Assembly: GCA_015698045.1 (NCBI GenBank)
Contig: BLAL01000064.1
Coordinates: forward strand, 1 to 64,000
Reading direction: 5' to 3'
DNA from: Rhizophagus clarus
Lineage: Eukaryota > Glomeromycota > Glomeromycetes > Glomerales > Glomeraceae
DNA: 64,000 bases
Shown here piece after piece: positions 22,584 through 31,793 of the stretch. Under the pieces are notes generated by a model. That model did not search any database and was not told where the DNA came from. It was given only the letters and a program-made list of their open reading frames with translations. The position numbers were made by a program, and so were the translations under genes. Position 1 is the first letter of the stretch. Each line of letters opens with the position of its first letter.

Positions 22584-23097
22584 TAATACAATAAGAAGGA
22601 ATTTGCTTTATTTATATTGCTTTAATGAATTGGAGTATCAAAAGTATTAGATTAATATTGTAAAGTATAATTTTTTAAAATTTTCTTTTGCATAATAAAG
22701 TCATCATATCGTCTGAATTTAGCATAAATACAATTTTATTTTTTTTGATGCATACATATCACAAAGTTAAAAAACATAATGCGTCATATTATTTCTTTGA
22801 TCCTATATTTATGGTAAATTTCTACAGCTAATACTACTAACTACGAGATTTCTACACTTTCATTCAATAAACAGAAATTAGCTTATCAAACATGCATTCG
22901 CACAAGTAGTGTAACCATGAAGAATCTTCACGATCAAAAATCACGTGCGCATAAACAATTGTTCACACCGATCACTTTCGCCAAGAAAATTTTTTTTATT
23001 AATATATGCGAAAAATAAATACAAATGTTTGGGACGTAGCCCATGATACATAACGTCTATGCTAATATACATGATTATTTTTTCGATCGATACCCCT
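22584..23097. other. Intergenic between convergent genes
   Basis: A+T-rich 3' flanks of the Crinkler gene and of the SAM-domain gene. No gene seen. Confidence 0.4.
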
Positions 23098-24071
23098 CTA
23101 TCCTAACTCTCTTCCTTTTGGTTCTTCCTCAGCACATGCCCTATCTTTTAACAAACCTACAATGATGCCCAAAACCTTCAACACTCCCTTACAAAAAGTG
23201 ACATATTCCTCTGAATCCTTATCTAAGGCCTTCTTGTTAAATTCGATAGTGAATAGAAGTTCACTCGCCTGGGAAATTTCACCAGGACTATAAAGAAGAA
23301 AATGCCAATCCCTGGCAGAGGTTACAATACCATATAGATAGTTGAAATCGTCGTCCCCCCTTTTTCATTTTCTCTTGTTCGTTTTGTACGAACTCTCGAG
23401 CTGTTTGATATTCTGAGCGAAGCCTTAAGCATGCTACGCTGAACCTTGTCCTCTGTGACGCAAATTAGATTTTTGGCTTCCTTGATTGCATAATCGACTC
23501 GTCCACAGCTTTTATCACCAATTATTTTGTATTCAGGCCTCATGCTGAATTTCTTACTCACTATGTCTCCTGCAATGTGAAGAGCTGTATGAAGTATGGT
23601 CGAAACATACTCATTACGCATAGATTCCAAACTATCCAGAACCAATGACCCGTAATTTTTCATCCTGAATAAAATATTCTCTATACAATGTTCAAAGTGC
23701 TTGTTGGAGTCTTGGACTTCATGGGTTTCTGGCAAAAATAGTGGGATGGTTTCTGTACTATCGGAGTCAATACCATATTTTGCTAACACCTCCTTCAAAC
23801 TCTTGTACGAGAAGAACACACGCTTTGGCTTTTCTTTGAGGGTCTGAATCTCTTTTGCAAGTTTCATAGCCGGTCCCATTTCTAACCCAGCTTGCATAAA
23901 ATCATCCTTACTCATATCAAGAAAGACTTGACCATCAATTTTTTGCTTGCGGAGTATTCCCAAGTCATCATCGTCAAGCTTGAGGTTTTGCTCTTTCAAA
24001 AAATTGATAAGGGTTTCTATATCCCAATTCTTGACCAAGTAAGAGTCGTATTCAGCTGTTGAGGTGAACAT
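23098..24071 (-). pseudogene. SAM-domain lineage-family protein, frameshifted
   Basis: ATG 24071 opens a sterile-alpha-motif domain in residues about 15-80 (WDIETLINFLKEQ, then KIDGQVFLDMSKDDF and GPAMKLAKEIQTLK). A helical region and the VDYAIKEAKNLICVTEDK block follow, resembling a nuclease-fold strand-helix. Reading shifts by one base near 23420. In the correct frame a TGA (probable former CGA) is met near 23365, and then DFNYLYGIVTSARDWHFLLY and a C-terminus rich in Lys/Glu end at TAG 23098. This protein type is multicopy in Rhizophagus and often carries Crinkler-like C-termini; its position tail-to-tail with the Crinkler may or may not be meaningful. Confidence 0.65.
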
Positions 24072-24336
24072 AATATTACGTTTTTATAGTGGAAATAGGC
24101 TCAGATAAAAAAATAGTGTTACTTTCTGGAGTAAGATAAAATTTTATTTTTGTTCAGGAAAGAGAATACTGAGCGTTAATATAGGCTTTTATATCACACA
24201 GGCATTGCATCATTACACGTGACCTGTTCTCATATACATTCGTTAAAATAATACTTTATTTATGAAATAAATCGTTGCAGGTAGCCGGCCTACAATACAT
24301 AAAAATTGCAACTATAGCACTACATGATACTGAAAA

Positions 24337-24639
24337 TTACAATTGTGATAGGGAGTATACTAGAATGTTAAAACTGACTGCTTTAGCTTCCTCAGGAAAG
24401 AATGAGGAAATTGGTGTCTGCGGATCCATTAGTCTTTCAACAACACTTTCAGGATGAATTTGACAAATTCTTAAAGGGATATTGTTAAATGGTGGGTCCA
24501 ACCTGTTTTGGATTGCAGTTTCAAGAGTGCTAACATGACTACTTGAATTAATTGTAATCGCTTGCATTACTTTAATGATTGAAATACCCATGAGGTCACC
24601 TTTCGGGATGATAAGACAATTGAGAGTAATATTGGTCAT
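24337..24639 (-). pseudogene. Crinkler-header-like ORF (100 aa), probably a fragment
   Basis: The start MTNITLNCLIIPKGD resembles the first strand of ubiquitin-like Crinkler headers, and an IPLRICQI segment resembles the conserved strand before the header ends. There is no downstream NTPase or nuclease. The similarity is short and was judged by eye. It could be an independent small protein. Confidence 0.35.
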
Positions 24640-25288
24640 CTTGCTTTCCTAAATATAAGGCCCATGATGAGAAAAAAACGAGCTCTCATATATACACAAC
24701 TTCTGGCATATACATACCTTGTTTTGTGTTATTTTACGAGAAAGTTTTTTGCGGAAAGTTGGTTGAACTTCCACATACTTCTACATGCTTTATATCTTGC
24801 TATTGGGTAAATAATAAAGAGGTAAGAATAGTGATTAGCATTGTCATATGATGCCAAGAGCTCTATGAAAGCACATGTAAATAGAATCCCCTTACCTTTT
24901 CACATGTAGATCTACCAGAGAGACACAAAGATAGTTAGTTCTTGTAAATCTCGAAATTGCGAATCCCTCAGCCCTCCATAACATATGTTTTTGACATTAA
25001 TATTTACTCTTAGAGCTGGTCCTGTGTTGCTTGTAGACATTCTTTCACATTTTCTCATGATTGTTTGGAAAAAAAAATAAAGAATAAAGATTAATATGTT
25101 TTCTTTCCGAATATATGCAAAAATTAATATGTCACACAGACTTATTATGTGATCAGCTTATTTTTTTTGTTGTACAAACTGTGGCTCAGCAAATTCTTCT
25201 AAGCTGGTGATCATGAGAATCACTTCACAGCCCGCTCTGGACTAGTTGGATCGGACTGCCAGATATTCACAAAGTTCAGGACACATTT
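24640..25288. other. Intergenic, no gene seen
   Basis: No supported feature. Confidence 0.35.
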
Positions 25289-25606
25289 TTGAATATCTAT
25301 AATAAAAGTGAAAGCGAAGTTTTAAGATTATTAATATCAAAATTACCTCGTATAGGTCATTTTATCTGCCAATACATCAAGAGAGATGGTTCGATTTGTG
25401 GGAAAGAGTGCTGGCGTCCTGAAGGATGTTCCAGACATTTTAATGCCCTTTCTAGTACAATATACCCTGTCTGTAAGAAGAGAATCTATTCCGATACTGG
25501 AATCTGTAGCACACATAGTAGACCTTATGACCGTGCCTGGCGCAAAAGTAAAAAAACTAATACAGAATTGATCCCTTTGGGATCATTTGATGTGGTCAAG
25601 ACTTAG
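25289..25606 (+). CDS. Cys-rich hypothetical protein (105 aa), possibly a fragment
   Basis: The frame carries C-x8-C-x3-C-x5-C and later C..C..C/H pairs (ICQYIKRDGSIC, CWRPEGCSRH, CKKRIY, ICSTHSRPYDR), a pattern of repeated small zinc knuckles seen in multicopy Rhizophagus proteins. The tail is basic. The frame is open a little upstream of the ATG without a clear start, so it may be a truncated copy. Function unknown. Confidence 0.45.
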   Translation: MNIYNKSESEVLRLLISKLPRIGHFICQYIKRDGSICGKECWRPEGCSRHFNALSSTIYPVCKKRIYSDTGICSTHSRPYDRAWRKSKKTNTELIPLGSFDVVKT

Positions 25607-25636
25607 CTAAATAACGATTTGGGCTGTGATAAAGTA

Positions 25637-26209
25637 TTATTTTTCCTGCTCTATAGAATCAAAGAGTTTCTGAATCTCATTATCTGTTTTTGATCTATAT
25701 GGTGAAAGTTCTGGTGCGCCTTTATCTCTGAAACTAATACCATTATATGGCTGGCGATTAATTCGGTATGAGTATTGCCTAACTTGTTGTTCCTGAGTTT
25801 GCTGAAATTTGCCAAGAAAAATCCCTATCATTAACCTTTATTGTGCTATATTGATATTGCTATTTTGAAATTTTTTTGAGGCTCTGTGCAGTGGGAAAGT
25901 TGCCTAATCCAAGTGAACTATATGTCTCTATATCCCATATGAGAACCAAAATTCGATCCTTCATAAATGTTCTTACACGGATATATGGTTTCTTTTCTGC
26001 ATGGTATCCTTGAAGTGGATAAGCACTAATAGTCTCGATCCCAAACTTATCACTAACTTCAGTAGGCATGAAATGTATGGGTTGCTTGCTGGATAGGCTG
26101 TGTTGAAGTATAGCAGTCATCCCATTATCATATTCTGCTACGATCTCATTACGTGATGAAACACCAGCTAAAGGGCCAGCGCCATCATAGCGGAGGGCTA
26201 GGACAATTC
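25637..26209 (-). pseudogene. Fragment of a protein-primed-type family B DNA polymerase
   Basis: From about 26209 the minus strand reads through RYDGAGPLAGVSSRNEI, the segment before the exonuclease domain, to RILVLIWDIETYSS, which matches the Exo I motif (D-x-E) of family B polymerases. A TGA or TAA interrupts at 25860, and about 60 more codons follow to 25637. Polymerase motifs A-C are absent, so only the N-terminal third remains. Together with the neighbouring chromodomain integrase tail this suggests a Polinton/Maverick-like element. Confidence 0.45.
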
Positions 26210-26257
26210 AGGCTATACAAGAACCACTTCTTAAAAGGATGACAGCACAGGAACTAA

Positions 26258-26716
26258 AAACCTAAAATCCCAGAAGGTCCACCTAAAATCAATAAAAATA
26301 CAGAGTTACTATTAGAAGGGATACTAGTTCGAACCAAACTTCTTGAACCTATGTCAATACTTGGAAAAAAATTACATGGTAAGTTCAGAATAGGAGACAT
26401 TAAATGGGACCCAAAAGTTCGTATAATTAAAAAGCTTATCCTTTCTCCTGAACAACCACCTACATATTTGCTCGATGGACATGATAGGTTAGGAGTATCT
26501 AGATGTGCATATACTAGAAAAGAATTGCAAGTCATTCCTATCAACGAAAAGCCTCCACCTAATTCAGTAATAAGAGGTCAGCCAGAAAGATATGTACCTG
26601 AGAAAATTCTCAACCACTGTACTAGAAAGGGTCAGCTCCAATACTTAGTCAAATGGGAGGGCTATCCAGAAGACAAAACTACATGGGAGCCCAAGCGCAT
26701 AGACAAAGCTCTTTAA
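26258..26716 (+). pseudogene. C-terminus of an integrase with chromodomain (Polinton or chromovirus type)
   Basis: About 150 residues read without a stop from 26258 to TAA 26714. The first part (KFRIGDIKWDP, then PPTYLLDG and AYTRKELQVI) is an SH3-like integrase tail. The last 50 residues (YVPEKILNHC, then LQYLVKWEGYPEDKTTWEP) are a canonical chromodomain with its aromatic Y, W and W positions. The catalytic D,D-35-E core is missing upstream. Chromodomain-tailed integrases occur in Polintons and in chromoviruses; the PolB fragment next door favours Polinton. Confidence 0.6.
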
Positions 26717-26830
26717 ACTTTCAGATCTTCCAACTTATATTCCAATTCACTTATTTTAGCTTCAAGAATCAAGGATTTGAGTGATTTGATTTCGGCAGAA
26801 TATTTCTCTCGCTCTGCTTTACGCTCAGTA
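26713..26830 (-). pseudogene. Coiled-coil gene fragment
   Basis: A 38-residue Glu/Lys/Leu heptad stretch (ERKAEREKYSAEIKSLKS onward) ends at TAA 26713, overlapping the integrase stop on the other strand. It resembles ends of the coiled-coil leader of gag-like genes. Too short to name. Confidence 0.25.
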
Positions 26831-26984
26831 TGGGATAACCGTTCAAAAGATCTAAACTTAGTATTACTGATACTAGCATAATACCAGTATTACTGATATT
26901 TTTTGTACATTTTTTATTTATAGTGAAAAAAAAATCTCTAGCGATTATCTACTAATATGAAGACACCCTCGCTTATATCAAATT

Positions 26985-27185
26985 TGGAGAGGACTTGAGA
27001 ATGTAATCCATAACCTGTTGAGCATGATAATCTCTCCCCCTTGGGATAAAATGTAATCCAGAACCTGTCGAGCATGACAATCTCCCCTCTAGGGATAAAA
27101 TGTAATCCAGAACAGGTTGAGCATGACAATCTCCCCCTCCAGATATAATGTGATTCAGAACTGGTTGAGCATGACAATCTCGTTC
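26985..27185. repeat. Four degenerate copies of a ~50-52-bp tandem repeat
   Basis: Units read approximately ATGTAATCCAGAACCTGT followed by gagcatgacaatctcccc and a variable tail, beginning near 27000, 27050, 27100 and 27148. Confidence 0.75.
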
Positions 27186-27199
27186 CTTTTTAATAATAT

Positions 27200-27280
27200 G
27201 GTTGTCTGAAACACTGTCTGAACACTGTCTGAAACACTGTCTAAAACACTGTCTAAAATACTGTCTAAACACTAACAGTT
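27200..27280. repeat. Short ACACTGTCTRAA tandem repeat
   Basis: A 11-13-bp motif (AAACACTGTCT and variants) repeats six to seven times. Confidence 0.8.
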
Positions 27281-27298
27281 TTATAATGCTATTCGAGT

Positions 27299-27910
27299 GA
27301 TATTTTGCATGACAGTATAGGGGGTATGGATTCAAGTGATGTTTTGCATGACAGTATAGGGGGTATGGATTTGAGTGATATTTCGCATGACAGTATAGGG
27401 GGTATGGATTTGAGTGATATTTCGTATGACAGTATAGGGGGTATGGATTTGAGTGATGTTTCGCATGACAGTATAGGGGGTATGGATTCGAGTGATGTTT
27501 TGCATGACAGTATAGGGGGTATGGATTTGAGTGATGTTTCGCATGACAGTATAGGGGGTATAAATTTGAGTGATGTTTCACATGACAGTATAGGGGGTAT
27601 GGATTTGAGTGATGTTTCGCATGACAGTATAGGGGGTATGGATTTGAGTGATATTTCGTATGACAGTATAGGGGGTATGGATTCGAGTGATGTTTCGCAT
27701 AACAGTATAGGGGGTATGGATTCGAGTGATGTTTTGCATGACAGTATAGGCATGTGGATTCGAGTGATGTTTCACATGACAGTATAGGGAGGTGTGGATT
27801 CGAGTGATGTTTTACATGACAGTATGGGCATGTGGATTCGAGTGATGTTTCGCATAACAGTATAGAGAGGTGTGGATTCGAGTGATGTTTTGCATAACAG
27901 TATGGGCATT
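27299..27910. repeat. 39-bp minisatellite, about 16 copies
   Basis: The unit GCATGACAGTATAGGGGG plus tatggatttgagtgatrtttc repeats with a 39-bp period, eleven copies nearly perfect, and the last four or five diverge to 38-40 bp with an ATAGGCATGTGG or AGAGAGGTGTGG variant. Because 39 is a multiple of three, stop-free frames run through it on both strands (for example repeats of HDSIGGMDLSDVS on plus). I regard these as by-products of the repeat, not as genes. Confidence 0.93.
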
Positions 27911-28039
27911 ATGATACGGAAGAGTTTTGGCCTCAGGTATTTGATGCATCACGCCTATATAACTAGAAAAGCAAGAGAACCCAAACTTCCAGTTATGGAA
28001 TTATGCACTAGTCAAGTGGTGGAAATCTATATCCTAAAT

Positions 28040-28316
28040 TGTACTAGTACAGGGCCTGACCCACTGGCCTGAAATCTGGATATCTATTAATTCTAAAGTA
28101 GCCCTTCGCATAGAAGGGCAATATGGTCCAACAATTTTTAGCCACCCTCCACCCTTTTCATAGCTTCCGAAATCAACTGACCCTTATAGTGCAGATACTG
28201 CCACTATCAGACTGATTAATCAGTCCTCTCCTGCACTACGTTGCTTTCAACAACTCCAATGTGTTCCCATTTTTGAGTACCCATCTTTGAGCGACCAGCT
28301 GAAACGTCTATGACGG
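28040..28316 (+). pseudogene. Gag-like or LINE ORF1-like coding remnant, left part
   Basis: A nearly open plus frame reads VQGLTHWPEIWISINSK, GQYGPTIFSHPPPFS-stop-LPKSTD and SSPALRCFQQLQCVPIFEY, and ends at TGA about 28308 just before the left LTR. I recognise the style of nucleic-acid-binding ORF1 proteins of this genome but cannot name it. It probably continues beyond the LTR element at 37235. Confidence 0.4.
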
Positions 28317-28839
28317 TGTTCACCAACTCAGTCCGTCGAGCAGTGAATTATGAATATCTTCAGGGAGACACTAGCTATGAAGTATTCCAATCAATTCCTT
28401 ACACGCTAAAAGGCAGTGTATTCGATAATTGAAATGTATCTTTATTAGTTGTAGGTACGTTAACAACTTATACAATAAGGCAATCTTATAACACTTGCAA
28501 TTACAACTTTATTATAAACAACTTTGTCTTCACTTTCTTTATTTTAAGCGAATATTCAAGATATTTATACAAATTGAACTTCATTCAAGTATATAAATAA
28601 TATAAGATATAAAAGATATAAATATAATAAATAATATATAAGAAATTTAAATAATAAAAGAAATATAAGAAATAAATACTATATATACTATAAATGATAT
28701 ATAAGAAATATATACTAAATATACTATAAATGATATATAAGAAATATATACTAAATATACTAAATATACTACGTTGATCATTTGTGGCGCAGTAATATTA
28801 ATATTCACCATCACGTGAATGCAAATCATTCGTCTAACA
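28317..28839 (-). repeat. 3' LTR (element sense is minus)
   Basis: Begins TGTTCACCAACT and ends CGTCTAACA on plus. Nearly identical to the LTR at 36728, differing by scattered substitutions and small indels in an A+T-rich stretch that contains tandem ATATAAGAAATA-like steps. Confidence 0.93.
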
Positions 28840-29268
28840 ACTCTCCTCTCCTAAATTTTGAGCTCCTGCGAAATCCTCATTCAAATAACTTCTTAATACC
28901 AGGATTTCTTGACGTTTCATTTTTCTTATGTCTTGAACGTTCAAATACCTAGTTCGCAATATTTGAGAAGGATTAGGTTCAAAAAGGTCAAAAGTATATT
29001 CTATCATGGTCGAGTAATGCTTTGTTAACTTTCTCTTCATCCTGAACCTTTCTGACGTTGATTCTATCTCTGCGAGTATTTTTCCTACAAAATAAGCATT
29101 TACTAACGATAGAATCCTATTTTTAAGCTGTATCGAGCGCTGTAACTGCATATAGGACTTCAAAAACTTTTCTTCTATATCCATATCTTCTAAATATGGC
29201 GGAATCATTGGTCCTATTTCTAAAGGATGAGTTTCTTGAAGATCAATAAAAAATAAAGAAAAATCCAT
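28834..29268 (-). CDS. Accessory ORF between integrase and 3' LTR (144 aa)
   Basis: In element sense this is the last open frame, in the position where envelope or other third ORFs lie in some Ty3/Gypsy elements. The product is largely helical and basic (QRSIQLKNRILSLVNAY, then FRMKRKLTKHYSTMIEYTF), without a signal peptide or transmembrane segment, so it is not envelope-like. Its stop lies six bases inside the LTR. Unlike gag-pol it has no in-frame stop. I do not recognise it. Confidence 0.45.
   Translation of the reverse strand: MDFSLFFIDLQETHPLEIGPMIPPYLEDMDIEEKFLKSYMQLQRSIQLKNRILSLVNAYFVGKILAEIESTSERFRMKRKLTKHYSTMIEYTFDLFEPNPSQILRTRYLNVQDIRKMKRQEILVLRSYLNEDFAGAQNLGEESC
28840..28860 (-). 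promoter_or_regulatory. Polypurine tract
   Basis: In element sense AGGAGAGGAGAGT lies directly before the 3' LTR, the expected primer for plus-strand DNA synthesis. Confidence 0.8.
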
Positions 29269-29459
29269 ATTTTTTTTTTTTTTTTTTCGATATTTATACT
29301 TTACTATATATATATGTAATAATTAAATCGTCATATTATGTCATACTTCATCATTGTTGATCACTAAATTAATATTAACTCAAAATTTGCTCAGTATTAC
29401 AAATTTTGTTGACCATATCATTATGTAATAATGATATATATATTTTTCTATTCACTACA

Positions 29460-29640
29460 CCACACTCCCAACCCGCTAGTAAATGGGGGTCACTCGTAAT
29501 ATACCAAGCTAAGAGGCCCCTGAAGGGAATTCGTGCCGAAGCCCGAAATTAGCAAGGCATAGAAGCCGATCATCTTGGCCAGGAATGACCGAGTACGTGT
29601 GACGAAGATTTGGTGCTATGATCAGTCTTCCCTTATATCC
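29460..29640. other. Balanced-composition segment inside the element
   Basis: About 170 bases of near 50 percent G+C (cccgctagtaaatggggg, then aagaggcccctgaaggg, then gccgaagcccgaaatta) contrast with A+T-rich flanks. It is upstream of the antisense ORF and could be its leader or an inserted RNA-derived sequence. No known RNA motif was recognised. Confidence 0.3.
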
Positions 29641-29816
29641 TAATTTTTCAAATTTTCCAAATTATGGGATTGGTAAATGTTGGTAATTTCTGATAAAATT
29701 CGGTTTGATTTTTGTGGTAATTCCTGGGAAGCTGGAAAGATTCTTTATTTAAATTTTCATCAATGTTGCACCATCTCTAAATTATCTTCATCTTTTTTTC
29801 TTCATTAATTTTCAAT

Positions 29817-30326
29817 ATGACTCGCACAGACACCAACGTTGCTCGCAGAAAACTTCGCAGTTCGCGTGCCTCTCGGGGCCAAAATAATAAAAGAAAACAT
29901 AATAAACCAAGTAAGGCCGTCAGAAGAAGGCATTTTTGAAGAAAAGGCATTGATAAGCCTCAAGAAAGTGAAGGCTTAGCTCAACAAGCTCTTGGCGTCG
30001 CAGCTTCCTTGTTTATGGAAAAGGAAGAGTTGGAGAAAAAGGTAGTTCACAAAGAAGATGAGATTGGGCATTTAAAAGAAACGGAAGACCAAAATAGGCT
30101 TTTAAGGACTCAAGTACAGTCGTTAACTTTGAATAAGTCTAGGTTGGAGACGAAGATAAGTTCCTTAAGACAGGAACGAGAAGGGTGGCATCGTAAATTT
30201 GTGGCAGAGCAAGAAACAGCAGTTCGAGCTGTAGCGATTGCAAATAGAGTTCAACAATCCCCTTCCACTCCTACTACTTCTATTACTAATCTCGATAATT
30301 TTCCTCCTCCTCCTCCTATTGTATAA
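29817..30326 (+). pseudogene. Antisense basic/coiled-coil ORF within the LTR element (169 aa, one stop)
   Basis: Opposite to gag-pol, the frame starts at ATG 29817 with a strongly basic segment (MTRTDTNVARRKLRSSRASR onward, then KAVRRRHF), meets TGA at 29937-29939, and continues with a Leu/Glu/Lys heptad coiled coil (EELEKKVV to SLRQEREGWHRKF) and a Pro-rich end. The basic-then-coiled-coil order recalls bZIP-type DNA-binding proteins, though the bZIP signature N-x7-R is not convincingly placed. The TGA is probably a former CGA. T-runs and an AATAAA follow the stop at about 30399. Confidence 0.5.
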
Positions 30327-30536
30327 ATAATTTTCCTTTCATTTGTTTATTTTCTTCTTTTTCTTTGCGTTGTAAATTTTTTTTTTCTTTTCTTTTTTAA
30401 TAAAATTTTCACAAAATTTTCGAATTATTTTGGGGTAACTGGTTGAATATTCTTGTGATTCCACTGTGAAACTTGTAGATCATACTTAAATTAAATTGTC
30501 ATATTTCCACGAGGTGTAAATCTAAATTATTACTAA

Positions 30537-31793
30537 CTATACTGCAATGATCGGTACCCAATTTTGTCGATCGTAATACAATTTTAACAAACTTCCATTT
30601 ACAGGAGTTCGTAAAACTTTTCCTTTCATAGAGCGTAATTTATAAGCACCATTTTGCCTGATTTCATGAATATAAAAGGGACCTTTCCATTTTGGGTCTA
30701 ATTTTCCGGTCCATTGTTTTTCTTTTGCAGCGTCGTAATATAAAACTTTATCTCCTATTTCAAAATTTAACTCCTTTTTAATTTTCTGATCATGATAATC
30801 TTTTTGCTTGACCTGACTTTCCCGAACCTTTATCTTTGCTTCTTCTCGCACATGAGGCAGATCATCGATCAAAGATAAAAGTCTTTGATTTATATGTTCC
30901 AAATTATCAGATAAATTATCCACAGGAAGTTTAGCTTCTCTTCCATTTACCAAATAAAAGGGCGATATTTTTGTGGTAGAATGTTTGCTTGTCTGATATG
31001 CAAACAAGACTGGAGCAATATATCTATCCCACTCGTTGGTCTGGATTACTAACTTTGATAATGATTCACATAAGGTACGATTAAATCGTTCGACTAGTCC
31101 ATTTGTTTGTGGGTGATAGGGAGTAGAAAATACATGTTTAATCCCAAATTTTTCCAAAAGTTTTTCTACCATTTGATTATTGAAATGTGTTCCTCTATCT
31201 GACAATAATTTTGCAGGGCATCCATGACGACAAATAATATCTTCATAGATAAATTGTGATGTTTCTTCCGCAGTAGCACGTGACACTGGTCTCGCTTCAG
31301 GCCATTTGGTCATATAATCCATAGCAACAATTATATAACAATTTCCATTAAGAGTTATGGGTAATGGTCCAACAAAGTCTATTCCTACTTGATAAAAAGG
31401 TCCATGCACGGCAATAGGGTGGAGCAATTGGTTTGCTTTAGATTTTCCTCTTCTTTGACAAGAATCACATGATCTAACATATTCTCTTATGTTTTCATAC
31501 ATTTGAGGCCAATAGTAACGATCCTTAATTTTATTGAACATGGTATCTACTGCGAAATGAGCAGCAGTAGGATCATTGTGCATCATATATAATAGTGGTT
31601 CCAATTCAAAATTTCTAATAACTTTCAATAATTGTCCATTTTTCCTTTTGTTCTTCTTATAGAGATAATTTAATTTTAATTCAAAATTGTTGCAGAGGTT
31701 GATAAATTTCTGTTTTTCTCGATACGTATTAAAGGTAGGTAGTATTTGTTGATGTAAATATTGATAAATTTGGTGGTATTGGTTGGGATCCAT
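30537..31793 (-). CDS. Integrase domain of Ty3/Gypsy pol (separated by a frameshift)
   Basis: The 418-residue frame contains the HHCC zinc domain (H and H in HNDPTAAHF, then CDSCQRRG), the catalytic triad (Asp in VGIDFVGPLP, Asp in LLSDRGTHF, Glu in NGLVERFNRTL) and a C-terminal GPF/Y-type module (KWKGPFYIHEIRQNGAYKLR). It is intact in itself but lies out of frame with upstream pol: one indel lies between 31794 and 32017. As an element it would need pol to be repaired, so it is probably not expressed as part of gag-pol. Confidence 0.9.
   Translation of the reverse strand: MDPNQYHQIYQYLHQQILPTFNTYREKQKFINLCNNFELKLNYLYKKNKRKNGQLLKVIRNFELEPLLYMMHNDPTAAHFAVDTMFNKIKDRYYWPQMYENIREYVRSCDSCQRRGKSKANQLLHPIAVHGPFYQVGIDFVGPLPITLNGNCYIIVAMDYMTKWPEARPVSRATAEETSQFIYEDIICRHGCPAKLLSDRGTHFNNQMVEKLLEKFGIKHVFSTPYHPQTNGLVERFNRTLCESLSKLVIQTNEWDRYIAPVLFAYQTSKHSTTKISPFYLVNGREAKLPVDNLSDNLEHINQRLLSLIDDLPHVREEAKIKVRESQVKQKDYHDQKIKKELNFEIGDKVLYYDAAKEKQWTGKLDPKWKGPFYIHEIRQNGAYKLRSMKGKVLRTPVNGSLLKLYYDRQNWVPIIAV

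Noticed and set aside
27305..27787. Plus-strand ORF of 160 codons and minus ORFs up to 202 codons across the minisatellite
   Set aside because: They are a direct result of a 39-bp repeat lacking stops in several frames; no start context, no domain and both strands open alike.
28834..29268. Envelope gene of an endogenous retrovirus
   Set aside because: No signal peptide, transmembrane segment or glycosylation/cysteine pattern; simply called an accessory ORF.
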